DNA from: JBFMAE01 sp040756085 | GTDB taxonomy: Bacteria; Desulfobacterota; BSN033; UBA1163 | Reading direction: 5' to 3' | Assembly (NCBI GenBank): GCA_040756085.1 | Contig: JBFMAE010000088.1 | Span: 1-17,200 of the forward strand | Length of the DNA stretch: 17,200 nucleotides | Shown: positions 7,851 through 14,606 of the stretch, piece by piece | How the letters are laid out: each line of letters starts with the position of its first letter | Position numbering within the stretch: the first letter of the stretch is position 1 | Program-made: the position numbers and the translations under genes | The notes under the pieces: generated by a model | Database searches by the model: none | What the model was told of the DNA's origin: nothing | Seen by the model: only the letters and a program-made list of their open reading frames with translations

Positions 7851-7971
7851 GTAGCTCTTTACGGTTTTTCAACTCCTTAAAGAGACACTTCTCACTCTAT
7901 TTGTCGAGGTCACCATTTTACTCCCCTAAACTCCCCCCGCCAAAGCCTGGTGAACTTCATAGAACAATTTC

Positions 7972-8346
7972 TCAGAGTTGCATGTTCGCCATAAAAACCT
8001 TGCATTTGCGGCATACCTTCATTTTCTTGGTCCAGCTTTTACGATCTATTCCTTCGCATATCGTCCCATTGATGAACCAGCACAGATTGCCTACATCAAA
8101 TTCCCAGGCTGGACAGACCTGACGAGTTTCCGTGGGGCAGTTCCGAATCTCCCAACATGGACGCGTCTCATATCTTTTCTTGAGGGCCCAGAGAAAGAGC
8201 ATATGACGCTCTATGTGCACCGGCACATTCCGCCAGCCTTGTTCAAAGCTCTGAACCGCCTTGAGAGAGACACCCAGAAGTTGCGATATTTGCTTTTGGG
8301 TTTTCAGAAGTTTTTGGCGAAGATAATAAAACTCCTTATTGTCCGT
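7972..8346 (-). CDS. HTH regulator with Cys-Trp (two-CW) metal-binding region
   Basis: A small protein of about 124 residues, probably the regulator of the divergent molybdoenzyme operon. The N-terminal half is XRE-like: LRQKLLKTQKQISQLLGVSL then KAVQSFEQGW, where QSFEQG marks the recognition helix. The C-terminal half has about eight cysteines, including CWEIRNCP, VCPAWEF, LCWFINGTICEG and CRKCKVF, a cysteine and CW-motif pattern known from deltaproteobacterial HTH proteins that suggests metal or Fe-S binding and hence redox sensing (inference). The start is a problem: GGAAGGAG at 8362-8355 is ideally spaced (8 bases) from ACG at 8346-8344, where an ATG would be expected. GTG 8355 overlaps that ribosome site and TTG 8364 has none. 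The coordinates take the ACG. Confidence 0.7.
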   Translation of the reverse strand, partial: TDNKEFYYLRQKLLKTQKQISQLLGVSLKAVQSFEQGWRNVPVHIERHMLFLWALKKRYETRPCWEIRNCPTETRQVCPAWEFDVGNLCWFINGTICEGIDRKSWTKKMKVCRKCKVFMANMQL

Positions 8347-8402
8347 AGATTTCACTCCTTCCAATGATAGATATATGGAGAGAAAAACAATAGAAAAAAC
8401 AC

Positions 8403-8432
8403 TTGACAATATATACCACAACGTGGTACATA
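8403..8432 (+). promoter_or_regulatory. promoter and inverted-repeat operator of the molybdoenzyme operon
   Basis: TTGACA at 8403-8408 is a consensus -35 box; the -10 is less clear (TACATA at 8427-8432, 18-base spacing). Between them lies the perfect inverted repeat TACCAC-AAC-GTGGTA at 8414-8428, in the classic position for a repressor blocking RNA polymerase. It lies 57 bases upstream of the regulator's apparent ACG start and 75-80 bases upstream of the oxidoreductase ATG. The nearby HTH/CW protein is the obvious candidate to bind it; that is inferred from position. Confidence 0.55.
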
Positions 8433-8506
8433 GCATCAAGTCTTTTAAACTCCAATTTAAGAATTTGTCGATAGAGAGAAAATTAAAAAATGCGGAGGTG
8501 AAAAAG

Positions 8507-11077
8507 ATGGCAATAAGCCGAAGAGAATTCTTAAAAAACTCAGCAGCAGTGGCTGGGCTTGCCACCATAGGTGATTTCTTTTTTAACTTATCTGATGTGA
8601 TGGCAAAGACAGCTAAAGACGTCCCCTTCGCACCGACAGAGGACGTCCTGATACCTTCCACAGACGTAATGTGCGTGAACTTCTGCGGCATCAGGGTGAG
8701 AAGGTTAAACGGGGTTGTCAGGGCGATTTATGGAAATCCGGAGAATCCGCAGAACGCAGGGCATCTCTGTCCCAAGGGTGTTTCAGGTATCTTCGACACC
8801 TACAATCCTTACAGAGTAAAAGTTCCTCTTAAACGTACCAACGCAAAGAAAGGACCTGGAGAGGACCCGAGGTGGGTAGAAATAAGTTGGGATGAGGCTT
8901 TTAACACCATCGCGGAAAAGCTAAAGAAGATCAAGAGCGAGGACCCCAAAAAGTTCATCTGGCAGCACGGACACGGCAAGTATCTCATTCGGGACCAGTT
9001 CCCGAAGGCCTTCTGTAAAGCTTTTGGCACACCGAATGTGATTCACCGAACAACAGTCTGCGAAGCCGCCAGGCATGTGTCGGATGAATTAACGTGGGGC
9101 TACCACGCTTTCTTGCCCGATATCGATCACTGCACCTATATGCTCAACTTCGGCGGGAATTATTTCGAAGCCGAACAATGGGCCCGATGGCTGGATCGAA
9201 AGACCATCGAGGCCATGGAACGGGGCATGAAGCTCGTGGTGGTAGAACCAAGGCTATCGAATCTGGCAGCGAAGGCCCATGATTGGGTACCGATACGACC
9301 GGCGACCGACGTGGTATTCCTCCTTGCGATGGCAAACGAGCTCATTAGCAACAGATATGTGGATGAGGAATTCCTATTAACCTACACCAACGCCCCCTTC
9401 TTGGTAGGTGAGGACGGAAAGTTCCTGAGGCAGGAGAAGAAGGAGCTCGTATGGGACAAGAAGAGTAACTCTGCGAAGCCTTACGAAGGGGACGTCGAAC
9501 CAGCCTTGGGTGGGAGCTATCGTATCGATGGGAGGACTTACCGCACTGCCTTTGAGGTCTTTAAAGAGGGCATTAAGGAGATTACCCCGGAGTATGCTTC
9601 AAAGGTTTGCGACACTCCTGTGGATACCGTCAAGAGAATAGCCAGGGAGTTCGGGGAGAATGCAAAAATAGGGGCAACGGTTGTGAAAGACGGTAAGGTC
9701 CTGCGATACCGTCCCGTTGCGATTCATACCTTTAGAGGGCTGAGTGCCCACGAGTACGGGGTTCAAAACAACAGAGCCCGACAGATCGTTATCATGCTGG
9801 TAGGAGCATTTGACGCTGTGGGAGGGATGAATCTTCACGATGTCTATAAGAATCCAAAATATATGCAACCCGCGAAATGCGAATATCCACCAAAAAGAGT
9901 TGATCTCCAAGAGAGCGTATACTTTCCGCATTCTACTCACAACGTAGCACAACAAGTGGCCTTGACCCTCGCAGATCCCAAGGCTTATGGACTTCAGTAT
10001 GAGCCGGAGATGATGATGTGCTACGCCACGAATAGGGTCTTTTCCACCTCGGACATAGCCAAGCAAATAGAAGGTTACAGGAAAATATTCACAGTCGTAA
10101 TCGATACGATTATTACGGAACAGGCGGACATGGCAGACATCGTCCTGCCTGACAAGAGCTATCTCGAATCCTGGCACTGGTCGGATACGAGGTGGAATCT
10201 GGAGTATAAACACGCGGCGATACGCCAGCCGATTGTGAATGCTTACGGCCTCACTCACGATGCCTTCGATATCTTGATGGAGCTTGCCGGGCGCATGGGT
10301 ATGCTCGATAAGTACATCGAAGGGATCAATAAGAATTGGAAGACCAGCCTGGCTCCGGGAAAGAAGTACTCATCGGAGGAGATGGTGGCAGCGATTGCGA
10401 AAGCAAGTGGAACGGACATAGAGTATTTCAAAGAGCATGGCCTGAAGAAGAAAAAGCTCAGTGTCGAGGACGTTTATTTGAAGGGCGTGGAGTCGAAGTT
10501 TAAGGGATCGGGGAAACCAAAGATGCACTTCTATTGCGAAGAGCTCGTCCATACGGCCGAAAAGGTGAAGGAAACTGTCGAGAAGAACAACATTAAGAAC
10601 ATCGATGTAAGCGACCTCGACGTTGTCTACTCTCCCTTACCCAAAAAGGAGCACGCATTTCCAACACCCCATAAGACGGCTTCTCCACAGTACGAGTTTT
10701 ATCTCATCACGTACAAACGGATGTACCTGAATCAGAGTAACAACGCCCTCGTTCCAGTTCTCCGTGAGATTGCCCATGACAGCGATGAAAACTTCGTGCT
10801 GATCAATCCCTTAGCGGCGAAGAAGAAGGCTATCAATGAAGGGGACATGGTCGTTGTTGAATCGAGGGCCGGCAAGACAAAGATCAGAGCCAAACTCAGC
10901 GAAGGCATCCGCCCGGACACGGTGGCGATAAGCTACCACTATGGACACTGGAGTAATACCTTCCCTGGGTATGCCAAGAAGGGTGCAAGTCCCAACTGGG
11001 TGTTGGAACTTCATCCTGACAGAATATCCGGTATGAATAGTTTTAATGACACCAAGGTTAAAGTCTATAAGGCTTAA
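8507..11077 (+). CDS. Tat-exported molybdopterin oxidoreductase, catalytic subunit (ArrA/TtrA/PsrA-like)
   Basis: A periplasmic redox enzyme of the DMSO reductase superfamily, 856 residues from ATG 8507 with GGAGGTG at 8494-8500. The N-terminus SRREFLKNSAAVAGLA is a twin-arginine signal. The N-terminal cluster region reads D53-x2-C56-x3-C60-x27-C88 (HLCPKG), so the usual first cysteine is Asp. YNPYRVKVPLKRTN, then ISWDEAFNTIAEKL, matches the arsenate/tetrathionate/polysulfide reductase branch. C185 in TTVCEAARH is the expected Mo/W ligand. The last 120 or so residues form the dinucleotide-binding domain (FVLINPLAAKKKAINEGD). Length is close to ArrA (about 850), but the signature is not diagnostic and the substrate is unknown. 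It heads an operon with the genes at 11093-13634. The longer frame back to 8339 lacks support. Confidence 0.88.
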   Translation: MAISRREFLKNSAAVAGLATIGDFFFNLSDVMAKTAKDVPFAPTEDVLIPSTDVMCVNFCGIRVRRLNGVVRAIYGNPENPQNAGHLCPKGVSGIFDTYNPYRVKVPLKRTNAKKGPGEDPRWVEISWDEAFNTIAEKLKKIKSEDPKKFIWQHGHGKYLIRDQFPKAFCKAFGTPNVIHRTTVCEAARHVSDELTWGYHAFLPDIDHCTYMLNFGGNYFEAEQWARWLDRKTIEAMERGMKLVVVEPRLSNLAAKAHDWVPIRPATDVVFLLAMANELISNRYVDEEFLLTYTNAPFLVGEDGKFLRQEKKELVWDKKSNSAKPYEGDVEPALGGSYRIDGRTYRTAFEVFKEGIKEITPEYASKVCDTPVDTVKRIAREFGENAKIGATVVKDGKVLRYRPVAIHTFRGLSAHEYGVQNNRARQIVIMLVGAFDAVGGMNLHDVYKNPKYMQPAKCEYPPKRVDLQESVYFPHSTHNVAQQVALTLADPKAYGLQYEPEMMMCYATNRVFSTSDIAKQIEGYRKIFTVVIDTIITEQADMADIVLPDKSYLESWHWSDTRWNLEYKHAAIRQPIVNAYGLTHDAFDILMELAGRMGMLDKYIEGINKNWKTSLAPGKKYSSEEMVAAIAKASGTDIEYFKEHGLKKKKLSVEDVYLKGVESKFKGSGKPKMHFYCEELVHTAEKVKETVEKNNIKNIDVSDLDVVYSPLPKKEHAFPTPHKTASPQYEFYLITYKRMYLNQSNNALVPVLREIAHDSDENFVLINPLAAKKKAINEGDMVVVESRAGKTKIRAKLSEGIRPDTVAISYHYGHWSNTFPGYAKKGASPNWVLELHPDRISGMNSFNDTKVKVYKA

Positions 11078-11092
11078 GGAGGGAAATGAACA

Positions 11093-11764
11093 ATGAAGAA
11101 GTACGGGATGGTCATCGATCTAAAGCGCTGTTTCGGCTGTCGCGCCTGTGCTGCAGCATGTAAGACAGAGAATGCTGTCCAGTCGGGAAATTACTGGCTC
11201 TTCGTCCTTGAATACGAGCAGGGAAAATACCCCAATGTCCGGAGGAACTTCGTTCCGATGAACTGTATGCATTGCGAAGACCCTCCTTGCTTGAAGGCAT
11301 GCCCTGAGAAGGCGATCTATAAGAATGAATATGGAGTGGTGCTCTTCGATTATCAGAAGTGTAAAGGAAGGAGGTATTGCATCGCGGCCTGTCCCTACGG
11401 GGTGATCAATTACATTGAAAAGGAAAAGACATTTTACCCTGTAAACAATCCCGATAAGGGCCCCACACCTTATGAAAAACTTCCCGTGCAAGCAACGCAT
11501 CCACTTCATAGAAAGAGGGCAAAGATCGCTGAAAAATGCATCCTCTGCTGGCATCGGCTCGAAAAGGCCATCAAGGACGGGAAGAAACCTGGAACCGATT
11601 ATGATACCTCGCCAGCCTGCATCCCTGTCTGCCCTGCAAATGCAAGATTTTTTGGAGACCTCAACGACCCGAATAGTGAGGTTTCCCAGTTGATAGCTAA
11701 GAAGCGCGCAACCCAGCTCAAAAAGGAGTTCGGAACAAGACCACAGGTTTATTACATCATATGA
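11093..11764 (+). CDS. 4Fe-4S electron-transfer subunit (ArrB/PsrB-like)
   Basis: The 223-residue partner of the catalytic subunit, with four cysteine motifs: C13-x2-C16-x2-C19-x3-C23; C58-x2-C61-x4-C66-x3-C70P; C90-x5-C96-x3-C100P; and C149-x2-C152 with C176-x3-C180P. In the third motif the second cysteine is replaced by Arg93 (CKGRRYCIAACP where CxGCRYCxxACP is usual), which should leave a 3Fe-4S cluster or none. There is no Tat signal, so it would be exported with the catalytic subunit, as is normal in this family. AAGGAGGG at 11076-11083 overlaps the upstream stop codon. Its own stop overlaps an ATG of the next frame, pointing to tight co-expression. Confidence 0.88.
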   Translation: MKKYGMVIDLKRCFGCRACAAACKTENAVQSGNYWLFVLEYEQGKYPNVRRNFVPMNCMHCEDPPCLKACPEKAIYKNEYGVVLFDYQKCKGRRYCIAACPYGVINYIEKEKTFYPVNNPDKGPTPYEKLPVQATHPLHRKRAKIAEKCILCWHRLEKAIKDGKKPGTDYDTSPACIPVCPANARFFGDLNDPNSEVSQLIAKKRATQLKKEFGTRPQVYYII

Positions 11765-11778
11765 GGGAGGATGGTCGA

Positions 11779-12153
11779 ATGAAAGCACAGAAGATCATTG
11801 CAATAGTTATCTTCTTTCTGGCGGGCACAACCTTTCTGCCAGGCTACGCGTTCGGACAGAAAGCGATGAATCTTCCAGAAACGGCCAAGAAGATAAAAGA
11901 GAAGAAAATAAATGTCGGAAAGATCCCAAACATGGATCTGGAGAACCGTTTCCACAATATCCATAACAAGGTTCTCGGTTTGGAATGCGAATCCTGTCAC
12001 ATCTCAAATTATGCGGCCGATTATTTGTACATGAGTAAATACAAACTGCCCGAGAGGGGTTCTCCGGGAGTGGTTGACCGGGGTATTTGCTTGGGCTGTC
12101 ACAAGGCAAACGGACCGGCGGCGACAAAACTTTATGGCACTGCGGACAAGTGA
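11779..12153 (+). CDS. periplasmic diheme cytochrome c
   Basis: A 124-residue secreted c-type cytochrome. A Sec signal peptide (KIIAIVIFFLAGTTFLPGYAFG, residues about 5-26, with cleavage near AFG-Q) is followed by two heme-attachment motifs, CESCH at 70-74 and CLGCH at 104-108. His59 and His62 (FHNIH) are candidate distal ligands. Start ATG 11779 has GGGAGG at 11765-11770; the in-frame ATG 11761 overlaps the upstream stop codon and is less likely. Its position between the Fe-S subunit and the chaperone suggests it carries electrons to or from the molybdoenzyme in the periplasm, standing in for a membrane anchor subunit, which is absent here. It belongs to no cytochrome family I can name with certainty. 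Confidence 0.8.
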   Translation: MKAQKIIAIVIFFLAGTTFLPGYAFGQKAMNLPETAKKIKEKKINVGKIPNMDLENRFHNIHNKVLGLECESCHISNYAADYLYMSKYKLPERGSPGVVDRGICLGCHKANGPAATKLYGTADK

Positions 12154-12175
12154 TCACTGGTTCAGAGGAGATTTT

Positions 12176-12910
12176 GTGGCGAGGAACCATTTTTTTCAAG
12201 GATCCGAGATTGATTCTTCCCTGATGGGAAGACAAGCAGAGGAGCGTACCAAAGTCTATGTGCTTCTCAGCACATTCTATCTGAAGAAACCGGGCGGAGA
12301 CTTCGTTGAAAAACTTCAACATGGCGATTTTCTTGGGCATCTCCAGAGCATCACCTCGCAAATAGATGGTGAATTGGCTGAGGCTCTAAAAGTTATGGAA
12401 AGGTTTATAAAATCTTCAAAGGGGATGCCACAAGAGGAACTTGCAGAAGACCTCGCCGTGGACTTCACGAGGCTCTTTCGTGGTATCAAACCTGGATACG
12501 GCCCTTCCCCTCCTTACGAATCCATTTACAAAGGCGAAGGCAGGATCGTGGGTGAATCCACGTTAGAGGTCATGAAGATGTATGACCAATCAAATGTGGC
12601 GATGACTGAGGAATGTGCAGGCCCTCCCGATTACATCGGAACCGAACTAAAATTTCTGGCGATGCTCTGCTATAAAGAGTCAGAGGCATGGAGAACGAAT
12701 CACCCGGATCATGCGTTAGAATTTCTGAGAACAGAACTTATATTCTTGGACAAACACGTATGTAGGTGGGTGCCAAAATTTTGCAGGCTGATGAAAAAAG
12801 AGGCTCGAAGCAATTTCTACAAAGGCATTGCAGGACTGACGAATGGGTTTTTGACGCTTGATAGAGAGCAGATTCACGCGACGTTGGAAGGATTCGAAAG
12901 GCGGAATTGA
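12176..12910 (+). CDS. TorD/DmsD-family molybdoenzyme chaperone
   Basis: A cytoplasmic, all-helical chaperone that binds the Tat signal and apo-form of molybdoenzymes until cofactor is inserted. The 244-residue protein has the family core: DFTRLFRGIKPGYGPSPPYE, the G-E-S-T-L-E-V-M-K-M-Y stretch, then PPDYIGTELKFLAMLCYKE, matching the TorD pattern of an [ED]-[YF]-x-R-L-F motif, P-P-Y-E-S, and P-D-[HY]-[IL]-x-x-E-L-x-F-L. GTG 12176 is chosen since AGAGGAG at 12164-12170 precedes it by 5 bases and this start clears the upstream gene; ATG 12224 lacks a ribosome site, and the longer frame would overlap the cytochrome gene. Its place in the operon fits maturation of the oxidoreductase at 8507. Confidence 0.85.
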   Translation: MARNHFFQGSEIDSSLMGRQAEERTKVYVLLSTFYLKKPGGDFVEKLQHGDFLGHLQSITSQIDGELAEALKVMERFIKSSKGMPQEELAEDLAVDFTRLFRGIKPGYGPSPPYESIYKGEGRIVGESTLEVMKMYDQSNVAMTEECAGPPDYIGTELKFLAMLCYKESEAWRTNHPDHALEFLRTELIFLDKHVCRWVPKFCRLMKKEARSNFYKGIAGLTNGFLTLDREQIHATLEGFERRN

Positions 12911-12968
12911 ATGAACATTGAATGGTCTACCTATTTGCTTACATCCCAAAAAAGGGGAGAACTTGCCT

Positions 12969-13634
12969 ATGAAATCCGATTTCGCCACATCGCTGCTTGA
13001 AACCCAGAAGATTCATGGCCATCTTTGCGCCGGACAAGTACTCGGCATTCGGATGTCCTTACTTGGTCTCAGAGAGATTGGCATTCGAGAGCCGAAGGGA
13101 GAGGATAGGAAGAATCTAATTGTTTTTGTCGAAATAGACCGGTGCGCCACCGATGCCATTCAATCTACAACGGGCTGTAGTTTTGGCAAGAGGACGATGA
13201 AGTTTTTTGACTATGGCAAAATGGCCGCAACCTTTTTGAATCTTAAGACCGGTAAAGCAGTAAGGATTGCAGCAAAGGAAGAGGCAAGACAAAAGGCAAA
13301 GGGATATTTCCCTGAAATCGGTGACAAAGATTTGGCTCAACGTGAAGCTTACAAAGTGATGCCTGATGACGAGTTATTTCTTGTCCAAGATGTCGTGGTT
13401 ACCATCCCGGATCATGACCGACCCGGACGACCACTTAGTCATGTGATATGTGATGTTTGTGGGGAAGGGATCAATGACCGGCGAGAAGTCCGATTAAATG
13501 GGCAAGTGTTGTGTCGGCCATGTGCAGAAGGGAGCTACTACCGGATGGGGATAGGATTTTTCATTCAGCCTGATATAGTGAAACAAAGAATAAGGGTTGG
13601 AGATTTGGGAAAACAGGGGCCATCTGTAGACTAA
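12969..13634 (+). CDS. FmdE-family protein
   Basis: A 221-residue protein of the FmdE (formylmethanofuran dehydrogenase subunit E) family. The N-terminus HGHLCAGQVLGIRM (residues 16-29) is the family signature, and EIDRCATDAIQSTTGCSFGK (about 55-74) holds the two other conserved cysteines, C60 and C70. The C-terminal part has a zinc-ribbon-like C-x2-C...C-x2-C (CDVCGEGI and LCRPCAEG). FmdE proteins occur widely in bacteria without methanofuran, often near molybdenum or tungsten genes; a role in metal supply or cofactor handling is suspected, not shown. ATG 12969 follows GGGGAG at 12954-12959. It closes the operon and has about 160 bases without a gene downstream. Confidence 0.85.
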   Translation: MKSDFATSLLETQKIHGHLCAGQVLGIRMSLLGLREIGIREPKGEDRKNLIVFVEIDRCATDAIQSTTGCSFGKRTMKFFDYGKMAATFLNLKTGKAVRIAAKEEARQKAKGYFPEIGDKDLAQREAYKVMPDDELFLVQDVVVTIPDHDRPGRPLSHVICDVCGEGINDRREVRLNGQVLCRPCAEGSYYRMGIGFFIQPDIVKQRIRVGDLGKQGPSVD

Positions 13635-13798
13635 GCATTTCTATGCCTCCAACGAATTGAAATTATCCACTCAAGGACTTCAATTAGAAAATTTCTTAAG
13701 TTAATACTTACCATTCCATTTTTTTCATTAAAAAAAGAGGAAGTTTTCAAACCATTTCCGAGTGACTCGCTAATCAGAATGTTCGCAGATATCTGTTG

Positions 13799-14606
13799 AT
13801 GAACCTGGCCACGAAGATTATTCTCCCTATCCTTTTCGTCCTTGTCCTGTTCGTGGGCGGATTTACCTTGCTGATCACAAGATCGCAGAGAGCCATGTTT
13901 GAAAAATCTACTTTGCATTACACCAAAGTCCTCGGTGAGACGATTTATGATAGTATCACGACTGAAATGAAATTGGGGAGAAGCGATCTAGTCCAGGAAA
14001 CCCTTGAACACATAGGACACGGTTCTTCTCAAATTCGTACCCTTCGAATCTTCGATCCCCGAGGCCAAATTTTTAAAGTCGGTAGATCCCAAGGATGTGC
14101 GAAAGAGAGTTGATCTAAATCTTCTAAAAGATTTGAAGGAAGAACCTGCCCTGTCTGAAAGCCGAAGAAATGGGGAACTGATATTATCCTTCATCAAACC
14201 TTTTCCGAATAGGCCCTTATGTCAAAAATGCCACGACCCAAAGGAGAATATTATTGGCTTTTTGGCTCTGGACGTATCCGTTAAACCCATTGAAGAGTTA
14301 GTTTCATCGAGTCAAAAGCTTATCCTGGGAGGGATGGGAATAACTCTGTTGTTGATAGCCGGCTCAATTCTTTTAATCACATCCAGGTGGGTACGAGCCC
14401 CCTTATCCAGAGTTGTGCGCGCAATGAGAAGCGTAGAAGAGGGCGATCTTGATGTGAGAGTCCATCTCTCCTCGAGAGATGAATTGGGCAGGGGGACTCG
14501 AACGTTCAACTCAATGGTTGAAACCCTCAGGAAAAATAAGAAGGATTTAGTATTACAGCGACAAAATTTTAGTAGACAATTGAAATGGAATCTGCTATAC
14601 TTATAA
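13799..14606 (+). pseudogene. heme-motif membrane sensor, frameshifted and truncated after HAMP
   Basis: The 5' frame from ATG 13799 encodes a membrane segment (residues about 5-27) and the start of a periplasmic domain, ending at LRIFDPRGQIFK before a wrong-frame tail and a stop at 14113. Downstream of 14073 the next frame continues with SVDPKDVRKRVDLNLLKDLK, a c-type heme motif PLCQKCHD (about 14212-14235), a second membrane helix (14311-14378) and a HAMP domain (VRAPLSRVVRAMRSVEEGDLD). One extra base in the T5-A3 run at 14070-14077 explains the break. The coding then stops in the linker; the kinase or methyl-accepting domain expected next is absent, replaced by the DUF4338-type gene. It was probably a heme-based sensor kinase or chemoreceptor linked to the molybdoenzyme locus. 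Confidence 0.75.

Noticed and set aside
7855..7884. terminator for the QueG-like gene (CTCTTT/AAAGAG)
   Set aside because: The stem is only 6 AT-rich pairs with an 18-base loop and no T run after it.
7978..8367. 129-codon plus-strand frame
   Set aside because: It is the reverse-strand shadow of the HTH/CW regulator, whose cysteine and HTH motifs are convincing in the other direction.
8339..8506. N-terminal extension of the molybdopterin oxidoreductase by 56 codons
   Set aside because: It would overlap the regulator gene, the operator and the promoter, and would bury the twin-arginine signal; ATG 8507 has its own ribosome site GGAGGTG.
9599..10258. 219-codon minus-strand frame
   Set aside because: It lies wholly within the molybdoenzyme gene; no recognisable motif and no ribosome site supporting it.
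8507..11077. calling the enzyme an arsenate respiratory reductase (arrA)
   Set aside because: Length and general pattern fit, but the first cluster cysteine is missing and no arsenate-specific signature could be confirmed by eye.
11120..11788. 222-codon minus-strand frame
   Set aside because: It lies opposite the Fe-S subunit, whose four cysteine motifs define the coding strand.
12074..12175. upstream start for the TorD-type chaperone
   Set aside because: It would overlap the cytochrome gene by about 80 bases; GTG 12176 has a well placed AGAGGAG.
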